A stretch of DNA of 51,661 nt from positions 1 through 51,661 of the forward strand of contig CAJOEN010000010.1 in assembly GCA_905233475.1 (NCBI GenBank), in the 5' to 3' direction. This document shows positions 34,815 through 43,617 of the stretch, piece after piece. Both the position numbers and the translations under genes were made by a program. The stretch is from an uncultured Bacteroidales bacterium (lineage in GTDB: Bacteria; Bacteroidota; Bacteroidia; Bacteroidales; P3). The notes beneath the pieces are model-generated. The model saw only the letters and a list, made by a program, of their open reading frames with translations, searched no databases and had not been told where the DNA came from. How positions within the stretch are numbered: position 1 is the first letter of the stretch; each line of letters starts with the position of its first letter.

Positions 34815-35486
34815 TTATTTCTCGGGATAGCCTACGGGCTGAGCCAGAAGCAGTTTGCCGTTCTTTATTTTGAGAACCTTGTCGGCACCCTCGCGGTTGA
34901 AGCTGCCGCAAATAACGGTGCTGAGGCCTTGTGTGGCGCAGTAAAGATACACGTTCTGACTTACAAATCCCACGTCGGTGGCGCTGTAGAAATTACGTGC
35001 GTCCTCGTCGAAGCCCTGCATTTTGTCGAAATTGCCCACATAGACGAGAATCAGCGGAGCTTTGTGGAAATCGCCGCGGTCGTACACGCCTTGACGGGAA
35101 TCCTTGTCGGAGATGCGTTTCAGCTGATGGTTTTCGGCATCGTAGAAGAAAACGCCGGAGGCCGTGAAAGCGTAGATGTCTATCTCCTGCGCGTTGCGTG
35201 CCGAGGGGGCGGTGCGCTTGCCGTTGTCGGGACGGTTTACGCCGTTGGCAGCCCACAGTATGTCGGAGAGCTGCTGCCACGAGAGTTCCTGCGACGAGAA
35301 ACTGCGGTTTGTCTGACGCTCGAGCAGGGCGTTCATAAGGGTGGCGTCGTTGCTGAAATCGGGTTTGTTGAGCTGGATAGCCGTCTCTTTTTTAGCCTTT
35401 GCGGCCTGTTTTTTCTGTGCCGATGCCGACAGATTGATGCTTAGTGCGCTTGCCATAATTACTGTAAGAATTAAAATGCGTTTCAT
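34815..35486 (-). CDS. Secreted SagB/ThcOx-type nitroreductase-family protein
   Basis: The 223-aa protein has a signal peptide (ends about residue 23, SASAQ), unusual for an FMN enzyme but seen in this subgroup. The fold is that of SagB-like nitroreductases: LLERQTNRSFSSQELSWQQL, LSDILWAANGVNRPDNGKRT, ATDVGFVSQNVYLYCATQGL and LLLAQPVGYP at the end. It likely binds FMN and oxidises a small molecule in the periplasm. Repeat A of the 62-bp family lies 58-120 bp upstream. Confidence 0.85.
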   Translation of the reverse strand: MKRILILTVIMASALSINLSASAQKKQAAKAKKETAIQLNKPDFSNDATLMNALLERQTNRSFSSQELSWQQLSDILWAANGVNRPDNGKRTAPSARNAQEIDIYAFTASGVFFYDAENHQLKRISDKDSRQGVYDRGDFHKAPLILVYVGNFDKMQGFDEDARNFYSATDVGFVSQNVYLYCATQGLSTVICGSFNREGADKVLKIKNGKLLLAQPVGYPEK

Positions 35487-35543
35487 TTTTTATTGGGTTT
35501 AATTTGTTAATATTCAAAATGTTAAATCTATTTTTCTATTGCA

Positions 35544-35606
35544 CTCTTGCTTTTATGTCCTAACTTTTTAAATATCATATTAATAACGGCAGTTGGTGTG
35601 GTTTAT
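35544..35606 (-). repeat. 62-bp direct repeat, copy A
   Basis: Sixty-three bases, from CTCTTGCTTTTATGTCC to GGTTTAT, match copy B (36,702-36,763) at nearly every position; differences are a one-base indel near AAATATC and a few bases in AGTTGGTGTGG versus AGTGCGGGTGG. It lies upstream of the nitroreductase and downstream of yhcG. Function unknown; it may be a cassette boundary or a shared leader. Confidence 0.8.
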
Positions 35607-35629
35607 CACAAGATTCTATAGTATTTAGA

Positions 35630-36655
35630 TTAGTTTTTTTCTTTATCGTTTTCGTTAACAACTTTGTCAACAAACTGTTTGAGCAGTTCTTTGTCGGGCA
35701 AGTAAAGTTCATATTTTGAAACAAACAAATTTGTATTCATTCCGTATGTGGCATATTCCACAAGCAAATCGTCCTTATAGTGCGAAAGAATTATACCAAT
35801 AGGTGGATTGTCGTCGGGCATGTTTTCCTCTTTTGCAAAATAACCTAGATACATATTCATCTGACCGATATCTTCATGTTGTACCCCATCTCGTTTCAAG
35901 TCGATTAGCACAAAACATTTGAGTATTCGATGATAAAATACCAAATCGCAGTGATAGTGTCGGTTGTTTACTGTTATTGGATATTGTCTTTTTACAAACG
36001 AGAACCCTTTGCCCATTTCCAATAGAAATAATTGCAGATGGTCTATTATGCGTTGTTCCAATTCTGTTTCAGAAAAACGATAATCCTCGGGAATCCCTAA
36101 AAACTCCAAAGTATAACTGTCTCTCACAACATCTTCGGGTTTCTGCACGGATATGCCCTCATTTGCCAATGCCAGCACGCCTTCTTTATCCCTACTGGAA
36201 GCCAGACGCAAGTAAAGGGCGGATTTCATCTGACGTTTTAATGTTCTTACATCCCATTTCTGAGCTATGCACTCTTTTTCGTAGAAACTTCGCTCCAAAA
36301 GGTCGTCTGCTTTAATCAATTCACCAATATGCGACCATGTTAAATTGTCAGACACTGTCTGACAATTGGGGTAGTAGAGGTAGAATTTTCTCATATTCAC
36401 CAAATTAGGGCGACTGAAACCTCTTCCAAAACGAGCGGTTAGTTGTTTTGACAATTCGGTCAGAGTAGAGGTACCGTATGCAACTTTTTCCTGACCTCCC
36501 TGTTCGTATTCCACAATGTATTTTCCTATCTGCCAATAAGTTTCAGTCATTGTAGAGTTGATATGAGACACCAAGCGTTTACGAGCCTTGTTTATGGTTT
36601 CCGCAATGCTTTCTATCAGGGGCATTAGACTATTATCCAAAGTGGGTTTATCCAT
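35630..36655 (-). CDS. DUF1016/YhcG PD-(D/E)XK nuclease
   Basis: The 341-aa protein has an N-terminal helical domain (about residues 10-160; ETYWQIGKYIVEYEQGGQEK, GFSRPNLVNMRKFYLYYPN, LTWSHIGELIK) and a C-terminal nuclease fold: Glu200 in ETELEQRII, Asp237 in HCDLVFYHR, Asp252 and Lys254 in IDLK, then DIGQMNMYL. This is the layout of YhcG/DUF1016 nucleases, often found in genome islands and near restriction genes. No restriction genes are beside it. It is more AT-rich than the genes on either side and bracketed by direct repeats A and B, which points to acquisition as a unit. Confidence 0.92.
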   Translation of the reverse strand: MDKPTLDNSLMPLIESIAETINKARKRLVSHINSTMTETYWQIGKYIVEYEQGGQEKVAYGTSTLTELSKQLTARFGRGFSRPNLVNMRKFYLYYPNCQTVSDNLTWSHIGELIKADDLLERSFYEKECIAQKWDVRTLKRQMKSALYLRLASSRDKEGVLALANEGISVQKPEDVVRDSYTLEFLGIPEDYRFSETELEQRIIDHLQLFLLEMGKGFSFVKRQYPITVNNRHYHCDLVFYHRILKCFVLIDLKRDGVQHEDIGQMNMYLGYFAKEENMPDDNPPIGIILSHYKDDLLVEYATYGMNTNLFVSKYELYLPDKELLKQFVDKVVNENDKEKN

Positions 36656-36701
36656 TTTTTCTCTATTTTGGTTTCACATTTTTCCGCCGCCGCGGCTAGT
36701 G

Positions 36702-36763
36702 CTCTTGCTTTTATGTCCTAACTTTTTAACATCATATTAATAACGGCAGTGCGGGTGGTTTAT
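36702..36763 (-). repeat. 62-bp direct repeat, copy B
   Basis: Near-identical to copy A and placed 47-108 bp upstream of yhcG, between it and the small membrane protein gene. A CCGCCGCCGCGG stretch precedes it on the plus strand and is not shared with A. Confidence 0.8.
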
Positions 36764-36799
36764 TGTGTTGAGTATTGAAAATCAGCAGTGATGGGTTTA

Positions 36800-37192
36800 T
36801 TAAATATATCCGTTATTCTTAGCCCACCATAAGCCACAAACTATTAAAGGCATCAATATAGTTAAAACATAAAGAAAAAAAATCCAAAACCACTTTCCTT
36901 TATTGCCCACTATTATTTTCGACAAAGTCACCATTCTTTTGTAATCATATTTATATTCTAATAAAAAGTAAAAAACACAAACAAGAATAATAAACGCCAA
37001 CAATAATTGATAAAAAGGTATTTGTGGAATAGATGGGAAAAAAAATGCCAGCAAGTAGTGGATACTCATTAAATCCATTGTTGAGGCTATTCCCATAAAA
37101 AAAATAGTCTTATAGGCAGGGCCGTAATTCCATACTTTCTGTTGCCAAGAACAATTATGATAGAAAATCAATTTCAAATATTTATACTTCAT
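36800..37192 (-). CDS. Small three-helix membrane protein, unknown
   Basis: The 130-aa protein has three predicted membrane helices (about residues 28-52, 58-80 and 101-124) and a short cytoplasmic start with HNCSWQQKVWNYG. No family is recognised. It is strongly AT-rich against its neighbours and lies between repeats B and C, in the same insertion as yhcG. Both genes read in the same direction. Confidence 0.65.
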   Translation of the reverse strand: MKYKYLKLIFYHNCSWQQKVWNYGPAYKTIFFMGIASTMDLMSIHYLLAFFFPSIPQIPFYQLLLAFIILVCVFYFLLEYKYDYKRMVTLSKIIVGNKGKWFWIFFLYVLTILMPLIVCGLWWAKNNGYI

Positions 37193-37222
37193 ATTTCTGT
37201 CGTGTGGAATATGTAACCCCGT

Positions 37223-37250
37223 TTTTATGTCCTAACTTTTTAAACATCAT
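37223..37250 (-). repeat. 62-bp direct repeat, partial copy C
   Basis: Twenty-eight bases (TTTTATGTCCTAAC then TTTTTAAACATCAT) match the core of copies A and B. It overlaps the stop codon of the SUI1 gene, so the repeat's right edge lies at that gene's 3' end. Confidence 0.7.
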
Positions 37251-37591
37251 CCTCCTGCTTTTTTGGCTTTGTATCCTGCTTTGGCGAGCAGGTCGAGCAC
37301 TTTGTCGCGGAAATCGCCCTGAATCATTATCTCTCCGTCCTTGGCGTTGCCACCCACGCCGCATTTGGTTTTCAGTTCTTTGGCAAGGGCCGCAAGGTCG
37401 TCGGCAGTGCCTACAAAGCCTGTTACGAGGGTTACCGTTTTTCCGCCGCGCTGTTTGCGGTCGAGCCATACGCGCAGGTCCTGCTGCTGGGGGGGCAGGG
37501 TGGCGACTTCTTTCTCCTCGTCGTATTGGTAGTCGAAATCGGGATTGGTGGAATAAACCACTCCTATTGCGTTTTTATTTTTTTTCCCCAT
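37247..37591 (-). CDS. SUI1/eIF1-family translation factor (YciH-like)
   Basis: The 114-aa protein carries the SUI1 fold: LRVWLDRKQRGGKTVTLVTG (about residues 41-60), then LAALAKELKTKCGVGGNAKD and GEIMIQGDFRDKVLDLLAKA. The KTKCGVGGNAKDGEI stretch is diagnostic. YciH-type proteins influence start-codon choice; the bacterial role is only partly known. It overlaps the lipid kinase gene by 17 bp. Repeat C overlaps its stop codon. Confidence 0.92.
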   Translation of the reverse strand: MGKKNKNAIGVVYSTNPDFDYQYDEEKEVATLPPQQQDLRVWLDRKQRGGKTVTLVTGFVGTADDLAALAKELKTKCGVGGNAKDGEIMIQGDFRDKVLDLLAKAGYKAKKAGG

Positions 37592-38471
37592 GGCATATTA
37601 TGTTTAATGACTGCGGCACTATTTTGAAATGCAGCTCGGTGTCGAGTTTCAGTGCTTCGCCGTCGAAATTTATCCATTTGTAGTCGTTGTTGAGTATTGT
37701 AACCTCCTTGGCCTGAATCAGTTCCACGTGTTCCGATTTTTGCAGGTCGTGGCTCAGCAGTAGCAGCTCGGCGGTGATGGGTATTTCCAGATAGGGCACT
37801 TTTTCCATAATGCAGATGTCCAGAAGTCCGTCCTGCAGGCTGGCGGTAGGAGCTATGGCGGCGTTGAAGCCGAACTGGCTTGAGTTGGCCACGCTTATCA
37901 TCAGCGCTTTGCGGGTGTACTCCTTTCCGTCGATGACAAGGCGGTACTCTTTGGCTTTGTAGCGCGGGTATTCGGTGAAGAGAATCCTGGCGTAGCCTGC
38001 AAAGCCGCGTGTCTTGGTGAATTTGAAACGTCGTGCCACGTAAGCGTCGAAGCCCACCCCGGCGATGCTGGCGTAGCTGTGTCCGTTCACGTCGATAGTG
38101 TCGATGGTTTCGGTGTGGTAGGTGTTTATCACTTCTATGGCTTTTTCGGGCACCAGCGGCAGTTTCAGATGCCGTGCCATGCCGTTGCCCGAGCCGCAGG
38201 GTATTATGCCCATGGTGGTGTGGGTGCCTATAAGTCCCGCCGACACTTCGTTGATGGAGCCGTCGCCGCCCACGGCAATAACGGCGTCGTAGCCTTGCGC
38301 CGAGCCTTCGCGGGCGATGTCGGTGGCGTGGCCGGCGCGTTCGGTGTAGCGTATGTCGTAGTCGAAACGGCTGTGGTCGAGGTGCTGTTCAAACACCTTT
38401 TCGATGGTCTTTTGCCGTCCTACCCCGGAAATGGGGTTTATTATTACCAAAAGTCGTTTGCGGTCGTTCAT
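37575..38471 (-). CDS. Diacylglycerol kinase-family lipid kinase (YegS/DagK type)
   Basis: The 298-aa protein has the DAGK catalytic domain: LLVIINPISGVGRQK at the start, IAVGGDGSINEVSAGLIGTH (about residues 63-82, GGDGT-like ATP motif with Ser in place of Thr), and MGIIPCGSGNGMARHLKLPL (about 91-110). The C-terminal beta-sandwich follows. It phosphorylates a lipid such as diacylglycerol in the inner membrane. Upstream of and overlapping the SUI1 gene. Confidence 0.92.
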   Translation of the reverse strand: MNDRKRLLVIINPISGVGRQKTIEKVFEQHLDHSRFDYDIRYTERAGHATDIAREGSAQGYDAVIAVGGDGSINEVSAGLIGTHTTMGIIPCGSGNGMARHLKLPLVPEKAIEVINTYHTETIDTIDVNGHSYASIAGVGFDAYVARRFKFTKTRGFAGYARILFTEYPRYKAKEYRLVIDGKEYTRKALMISVANSSQFGFNAAIAPTASLQDGLLDICIMEKVPYLEIPITAELLLLSHDLQKSEHVELIQAKEVTILNNDYKWINFDGEALKLDTELHFKIVPQSLNIICHGEKK

Positions 38472-38566
38472 GAATTCGTTATATTTTCTTTATCTTTGCC
38501 AAAGGCAGAAGTTATATACAAGATTTACAAGATTTGTTCACAATAATTGATTTATTTTATAAGAGT

Positions 38567-38602
38567 TCACGAATACTAACGTATTTACTTCGTAATTCGT
38601 GA
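38567..38602. repeat. 8-bp inverted repeat downstream of the LTA-synthase-like gene
   Basis: TCACGAAT (38,567-38,574) and ATTCGTGA (38,595-38,602) enclose 20 nt. On the minus strand it is just after the sulfatase gene's stop and before the lipid kinase gene, so it may end that transcript, though no U-run is present. Confidence 0.4.
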
Positions 38603-38637
38603 GCGAAGCGAGAAAGAGAATAAAATAGCATGACTTG

Positions 38638-40605
38638 TTATTTTTTTCCAACCGTAAGACGGTTTTCAATCATGCGGTTGTTGTATTGCTGTATAATGGC
38701 TTTCAGGAAGTTAAAATGTGGCAGATAGGCACTGTCGTCGCTTTGCGCAAGGTCGTTCTTCAGTTCGGGGTCGGCAATGCGGTCGAAAACTTCAAGTTTT
38801 GTGCCGTCGTAGCGGATATAGTATTTGTCCTTTATCAGCTGGTATGCGCTGCAGCCATAAGATATATGATATTCAGGATTTTGCGGATTCAGTACGCTTT
38901 TTCCAAAAGAAAATGTCTTTTCGTTTATGCCTAAATAATCAATCACGGTAGGCATTATGTCGGCCTGTTGCATTATGCGGTTTTTGACTATATGGGTGTC
39001 GTTGGACGGGTCGAAAATCAGCATTGGCACTTTATAAACATTGTATCCGGTGGAGTATTTCGACGAAATCGGCGGTGCAGTGTGGTCGGCGGTAATGATG
39101 AATACGGTATTTTTGTACCATTCTGTCTGCGAGGCGGTTGCAAAGAACTGTCGCAGGGCGTAGTCGGAGTATGCCACCACCTGCAATATGGGGTGCTTGC
39201 CTTGCGGGAACTCGCCCACATGCTCCTGCGGTACGGTGTATGGGTGGTGCGACGAGATGGTGAACACCGAGGTGAAGAAAGGCTGCTGGAAAGTGGACAC
39301 CTTTTTCGCCATAAACTGTAGGAAAGGCTCATCGAAAATGCCCCATTTGCCGTCGTATCCATTATTGCCATATTCGGCAACATATTCGTCTTTGCCGTAG
39401 TAGTTATCCACGCCCACCGACTGCACAAAGGCGTCGAAATTCATGGAGCCGTTGTAGGCACCGTGGAAGAACGATGTATTGTAGCCGTGACGTTTCAGTA
39501 CATCTGGAAGTCCCTCTATTTTGTTGGTGGCGTAGGGCGAGATTATGAAAGGCTCAAACATGATGGACGGCATTCCGGAGAGTATCGTTGGAATGGCTTC
39601 GATGGAGCGTTTGCCGTTGGCCATGCCCTGATAAACGGTGCAGTGCTGCGAAAGCGAGTCGAGGAATGGCGTAAAGCCTTTGTTGTCGGGGTTGAGGAAG
39701 CCCACGTATTCTTCCGAAAAACTTTCGAGAATAATAATTACAACATTTCTCTTGCCGTTGTGCGACAGGCTATCATCAGTTGTGGCGAGAGTATCGTCAT
39801 GCATGGCGACCATCGGTATGTTGATCGGAGAGAAAACTTTGTCCAAAGCCTTTTCGGAGAAGAAATATTTTTTGGGCTCAATGCCACTGTTTTTGCCGTA
39901 GGTGCGTATTATAGAAAACGGTGTGTTAAAAACCAATGATGTATTGTCGCACGAAGCGTATTTGCTTGCGTCGATAGGTCGGAGGGGTTTGTAGATAAAT
40001 CCTCCGCGTATGATGAACACGGCAATGGCTATCACAAAAATAGAGAGCAGGCTGTCCTTGAAAATTGTGGTGCCATAGGGGTGCGGAATACGTTTGGCAA
40101 GAACTATGCGTCGGTTACACCAGAAAAATATCCAAATAAGAACTATAAATATTATCAGATACTGCCAATAGTCTTTAAGAAACTGCGGTATTAGGCTACC
40201 CATGTCGCCGCCCACGCCGAGGTATCCGAAAATCTCCGATGTCATGCGGCGGAAAGTGAAGGGGTAGTATGCCGCATCTATCATATTGGCAATCAGCATT
40301 ACAAACACCGGAACGATGTAAAACACTTCGGCTATGCCTTTGTAAATTTTGTTCCAGCGCAAGCCCATTGGTATTACGTTGAGTATCAAGTATGGCGACA
40401 GCACCATAGCGGTGGTGGACAAGCCAAACACTATGTTTCCCCAAATAATTTTCATAACCCCGCCGAAATTTGTGGGCGAAAATAGGTTATGGTTGGCTAT
40501 GAAGAATATCAGCTGTGTTACGAGCAGCAACACAAAGGCGAGGACGAATTTGGCCGCCACATACGAAAAAATCTTGTTTGTCTTTAAAATTGTAAATTTT
40601 TGCAT
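38638..40605 (-). CDS. LTA-synthase-family sulfatase-fold membrane protein
   Basis: The 655-aa protein has five membrane helices in the first 220 residues and an extracytoplasmic alkaline-phosphatase/sulfatase domain from about residue 285 (NVVIIILESFSEEYVGFLN). The probable nucleophile is the Ser in ANGKRSIEAIPTIL (near residue 330), where Gram-positive LtaS has Thr. VFIITADHTAPP carries the late metal ligands. In Gram-negatives such proteins transfer phospho-head groups or glycerol phosphate to lipids or glycans; the acceptor is unknown. It starts 4 bp after gldB, in one operon. Confidence 0.9.
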   Translation of the reverse strand: MQKFTILKTNKIFSYVAAKFVLAFVLLLVTQLIFFIANHNLFSPTNFGGVMKIIWGNIVFGLSTTAMVLSPYLILNVIPMGLRWNKIYKGIAEVFYIVPVFVMLIANMIDAAYYPFTFRRMTSEIFGYLGVGGDMGSLIPQFLKDYWQYLIIFIVLIWIFFWCNRRIVLAKRIPHPYGTTIFKDSLLSIFVIAIAVFIIRGGFIYKPLRPIDASKYASCDNTSLVFNTPFSIIRTYGKNSGIEPKKYFFSEKALDKVFSPINIPMVAMHDDTLATTDDSLSHNGKRNVVIIILESFSEEYVGFLNPDNKGFTPFLDSLSQHCTVYQGMANGKRSIEAIPTILSGMPSIMFEPFIISPYATNKIEGLPDVLKRHGYNTSFFHGAYNGSMNFDAFVQSVGVDNYYGKDEYVAEYGNNGYDGKWGIFDEPFLQFMAKKVSTFQQPFFTSVFTISSHHPYTVPQEHVGEFPQGKHPILQVVAYSDYALRQFFATASQTEWYKNTVFIITADHTAPPISSKYSTGYNVYKVPMLIFDPSNDTHIVKNRIMQQADIMPTVIDYLGINEKTFSFGKSVLNPQNPEYHISYGCSAYQLIKDKYYIRYDGTKLEVFDRIADPELKNDLAQSDDSAYLPHFNFLKAIIQQYNNRMIENRLTVGKK

Positions 40606-40609
40606 ATTG

Positions 40610-41596
40610 TCAGTTCCTTTGTGGTTTGTATTTGGATTGTGTCAAAATTTTTTGCGAGTCGGTATTGGCAAAAAGTTCGGGCAACGATACTTTGTTGTTT
40701 TCCATGTAGCAGGTAATTATCTGCAAACCAATGAAATCGGCCAATCGCGGTGCCGAGTTGCTGAACTGCGGTGTTTGCGGACCCTCGTTCACAAAACCGC
40801 GTATGCGGTTCCAGTCGGTGTCGTAAAGCAATTGGTTTTGAAGCAGGTATCCCCAAATATTGCTTTCGTTTTCCACACTCCAGCGCCATTGGTCGGCAGT
40901 GTAGCGTATTTTCAATTCCGGTGCCAAGTCGGGAAGCACTATATTAAGGAAATACAGCACCTTGCCGTTGATTATCATATAGTCGAGCATGGACTTAGGG
41001 GTATAGTCGGCGGGTAGCAGGCTTATGCCCAAAGCCGACATGCAGTCGGGCAATATGTGGGCGCTGTCGAGCATATTAACCATGTACATAGGCATGTTGT
41101 AGTAGTTGTAAACCTTCAGTTCGCCAATTACGTACTGGCTTATGTCGATGGCCATAAACGAGTCGGTGCAAAACACCCTCATACCGTAGTCGAAAGTGCC
41201 GAGAATAAGGGTGTAGAAATCGTTTACAGCGAGGTCGGGGAAGTTTTTGCGGGCTTTGTCCATCGCTTGCGAAAGACTTTTTTCGAGCCAGCCGAGGTCG
41301 GGATAACAACGGCACACTGTGTTGTACACGTCCTTCATTTGCGGGTCGGTGGCAAAATCGGTGAGATTGCGCATAAATACAGGGTCGCTTACATCGCCGC
41401 TGACAAGGTAGCGGTATTCGTATAGATTTTCTTCCAGCGTTTTGGACAAATTGTCTGCCGGCGTGCCGAAAATCACCTTTTCGAAACGTTTTATATGCAC
41501 TCCTCCACCATCGCCATTATGTCCGCAACTCGTGGCAAAAAGGACACAAAGCACTGTTAATATGATAGTTGTAAATCGTTTTATCAGCATCTGCAA
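40610..41596 (-). CDS. gldB: GldB-like gliding motility lipoprotein
   Basis: The 328-aa lipoprotein (Cys at residue 24 in LFATSCG) matches GldB, required for gliding in Flavobacterium and conserved in other Bacteroidetes. Family features are the early IKRFEKVIFGTPADNLSKTL, the ILPDCMSALGISLLPADYTP region, and the late WSVENESNIWGYLLQNQLLY followed by APRLADFIGLQIITCYMENN. ATG 41,596 and 41,590 are both possible starts. Minus-strand TATCTTTG (plus 41,627-41,634) is a likely promoter. Confidence 0.82.
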   Translation of the reverse strand: MQMLIKRFTTIILTVLCVLFATSCGHNGDGGGVHIKRFEKVIFGTPADNLSKTLEENLYEYRYLVSGDVSDPVFMRNLTDFATDPQMKDVYNTVCRCYPDLGWLEKSLSQAMDKARKNFPDLAVNDFYTLILGTFDYGMRVFCTDSFMAIDISQYVIGELKVYNYYNMPMYMVNMLDSAHILPDCMSALGISLLPADYTPKSMLDYMIINGKVLYFLNIVLPDLAPELKIRYTADQWRWSVENESNIWGYLLQNQLLYDTDWNRIRGFVNEGPQTPQFSNSAPRLADFIGLQIITCYMENNKVSLPELFANTDSQKILTQSKYKPQRN

Positions 41597-41626
41597 TTAT
41601 TCATTTTTTGATTATATAACAAACTA

Positions 41627-41634
41627 CAAAGATA
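41627..41634 (-). promoter_or_regulatory. Putative -7 box of the gldB operon
   Basis: Minus-strand TATCTTTG; leader about 25 nt. Faces away from the dtd promoter at 41,738. Confidence 0.45.
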
Positions 41635-41737
41635 CAAAAAATATCTGACATGACAAGTTTTATATTTTTTATGAATAAAAAATGCAGCAAAAATCTTTTG
41701 ATACACCTTGTTTAGATTCCGATAATTATTTTTTTTG

Positions 41738-41745
41738 TACTTTTG
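41738..41745 (+). promoter_or_regulatory. Putative -7 box of dtd
   Basis: TACTTTTG, with a predicted leader of about 80 nt to ATG 41,831. No clear -33 box. Confidence 0.45.
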
Positions 41746-41830
41746 CAAAGTGAAAAATTTTGGGGATAAAAACGGACAAAAAGTCTCAAAACTGTCTCCA
41801 AACAATATTTTTTTAATCTTTATACATAGA

Positions 41831-42286
41831 ATGAGAGTTGTAATACAGCGAGTTATGGAAGCCGGAGTAAGCATCTCTGGCAAAGAGACAAGCCACATCG
41901 AAAAGGGGCTTATGATACTGTTGGGCATTGAGGAGACCGACAGCGAAAGCGACATACAATGGTTGTGCGGCAAAATAGTGGGCCTGCGTATATTCGACGA
42001 CAGCGAGGGAGTTATGAACAACTCCATACTTCAGATTCCCAACGGCGAAATACTTTTGGTAAGCCAATTTACGCTTCTGGCGTCCACAAAAAAAGGCAAC
42101 CGTCCGTCGTACATACGGGCGGCAAAACCACAAAATGCCAAGCCTCTTTACGACAAATTTGTCGAGGAACTGTCGATAGCCTTCGGTAAATCCGTTAAGA
42201 CAGGCGTTTTCGGAGCCGATATGCAAGTGTCGCTTGTAAACGACGGTCCGGTAACGATAATCATCGATTCCAAAAACAAAGAATAA
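41831..42286 (+). CDS. dtd: D-aminoacyl-tRNA deacylase
   Basis: Dtd removes D-amino acids wrongly attached to tRNA. From ATG 41,831 the protein is 151 aa, the family length (MRVVIQRVMEAGVSISGK). Both active-site motifs are present: LLVSQFTLLAS (SQFTL) and the cis Gly-Pro of VNDGPVTIIID (NxGPVT; here NDGPVT). The longer frame from 41,735 adds unlikely residues. It is followed by a lipoprotein gene 71 bp on. Confidence 0.95.
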   Translation: MRVVIQRVMEAGVSISGKETSHIEKGLMILLGIEETDSESDIQWLCGKIVGLRIFDDSEGVMNNSILQIPNGEILLVSQFTLLASTKKGNRPSYIRAAKPQNAKPLYDKFVEELSIAFGKSVKTGVFGADMQVSLVNDGPVTIIIDSKNKE

Positions 42287-42357
42287 AAAAATACAGCACT
42301 CACACAATTTACAACAAAACCCCGCGTTATAATTACCGTACAAAGAAAACAAATGTT

Positions 42358-43212
42358 ATGAGAAAATTAGTGACAAAGCTCTTTTTTGCAAGTATTGTAG
42401 CCACACTCGTTGGTTGCATAAGCAGCGGCGAAATAGCCTCCGAGTATCTGGAAAACCTACCGAAAAGCCAAAACGGAAAGGTGGCAAAGATTTATGTATG
42501 TCTGCCCACCGAAATAATACATACCAACCAAACACTCAACCAGATAGAGAATTTCCTATACCTTTCGGGAAAAGTACAGGATTCCATTATAATAGCCAAC
42601 ACCAAATTTCTTAACCTACTGAAAGACAGCATATATCTCCGTCAGTTCTCCGACAACCTTATCTATCACCTTAACCGCACAGGAATGGAGGTACATGTGG
42701 TTGGTAGAGCAAGCGAACTACCTGCCGCAGGCGAAAGGGTGTTTATCCTCAACATACCTCAAATAGAAGCGGAGGAATTTATAAAGAAATCCCGTTCCGA
42801 ATTTGCCGAAAAAAACGGTACATACTATCATTACGACTATGACCTGCACGGCTTCAGCACCAACATTTGGTATGTGTTTGGCAACAACGACACCACAGGG
42901 GATGTTTATTACAAAAATTTTGAGATAATGGACTCCTTCAAGGGTCAGGTGGAGGAGATAAAAGGCAAAAAAGCCACCGTTACAGGAAAATTCAACCGTA
43001 TCAATATCAATGATATATACAAAAACGCGGCCTCTGCAGGAAAGAATACCGCCGTACTTTTTGTGGAAAAAATCATTAACGACTATCTGATAAGCCAAGG
43101 CCGGCAGGATAAATACTTCATATACAACCCAGTACAAAACAAACTGTACGACAATGGAATATCGGCACAGGCCGGCAAAAAACGTTCTTTTCAGAGAACA
43201 GACAATAAATAA
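42358..43212 (+). CDS. Lipoprotein of unknown function
   Basis: The 284-aa protein has a lipoprotein signal with Cys at residue 20 (ATLVGCIS). The mature part shows KIYVCLPTEIIHTNQTLNQI, FSDNLIYHLNRTGMEVHVVG and a Lys-rich C-terminus. No family is recognised. It may be transcribed with dtd, and the tRNA-Gly gene follows 6 bp after its stop. Confidence 0.7.
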   Translation: MRKLVTKLFFASIVATLVGCISSGEIASEYLENLPKSQNGKVAKIYVCLPTEIIHTNQTLNQIENFLYLSGKVQDSIIIANTKFLNLLKDSIYLRQFSDNLIYHLNRTGMEVHVVGRASELPAAGERVFILNIPQIEAEEFIKKSRSEFAEKNGTYYHYDYDLHGFSTNIWYVFGNNDTTGDVYYKNFEIMDSFKGQVEEIKGKKATVTGKFNRININDIYKNAASAGKNTAVLFVEKIINDYLISQGRQDKYFIYNPVQNKLYDNGISAQAGKKRSFQRTDNK

Positions 43213-43218
43213 ACATAA

Positions 43219-43291
43219 GCGACAATAGCTCAGTTGGTAGAGCGGCGGCTTCCCAAGCCGCAGGTCGCGGGTTCGAGCCCCGTTTGTCGCT
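43219..43291 (+). tRNA. tRNA-Gly (anticodon CCC)
   Basis: A full cloverleaf can be drawn: acceptor GCGACAA/TTGTCGC with discriminator T, D arm GCTCAGTTGGTAGAGC, anticodon arm GCGGC-TTCCCAA-GCCGC, variable AGGTC, T arm GCGGG-TTCGAGC-CCCGT. The loop gives anticodon CCC, reading GGG. CCA is not encoded. No integrase gene or att duplication is seen at its 3' end. Confidence 0.95.
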
Positions 43292-43451
43292 CAAATAACA
43301 CAACTAATACTAATCATTACGACAGAAAATCGGGAACTGTTTGTTCCTGTATGTTGCACTGTTTCCATCCTCGCCCTCCACAAAAAACAATCCTTTTGCG
43401 CATAGCCTCTGGACGAACAAATAGCAAAGAAAAAATATTTTCTGTCAAAAA

Positions 43452-43483
43452 TTGGGAAAAACAAAAATTTATATGTAAATTTG
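43452..43483 (+). promoter_or_regulatory. Promoter of the TPR lipoprotein gene
   Basis: TTG (43,452-43,454), 21 nt, TAAATTTG (43,476-43,483), with a leader of about 128 nt. The rest of the gene-free stretch 43,292-43,617 is AT-rich; a short GGAAC/GTTCC hairpin near 43,332 may end the tRNA transcript. Confidence 0.55.
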
Positions 43484-43617
43484 CAGATGTTTTGCAGAGG
43501 TCATTTTTTGACTTTCTGTAAACACCTGGCACTACTAACAAAAAGAATGTCAGAATATTATATACATATTGAAAAATGTTTATAAAAAAAGAAAAACGCG
43601 TTTTAAACAATAAAAAT

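Noticed and set aside
33810-35444. A 544-codon open frame on the plus strand
   Set aside because: It lies antisense to the AI-2E-type transporter and nitroreductase genes, is very rich in His, Gln and Tyr, and has no recognisable domain. It follows from codon bias of the real genes.
43219-43291. Integration site at the tRNA-Gly gene
   Set aside because: No repeat of the tRNA 3' end and no integrase gene are found in the window.
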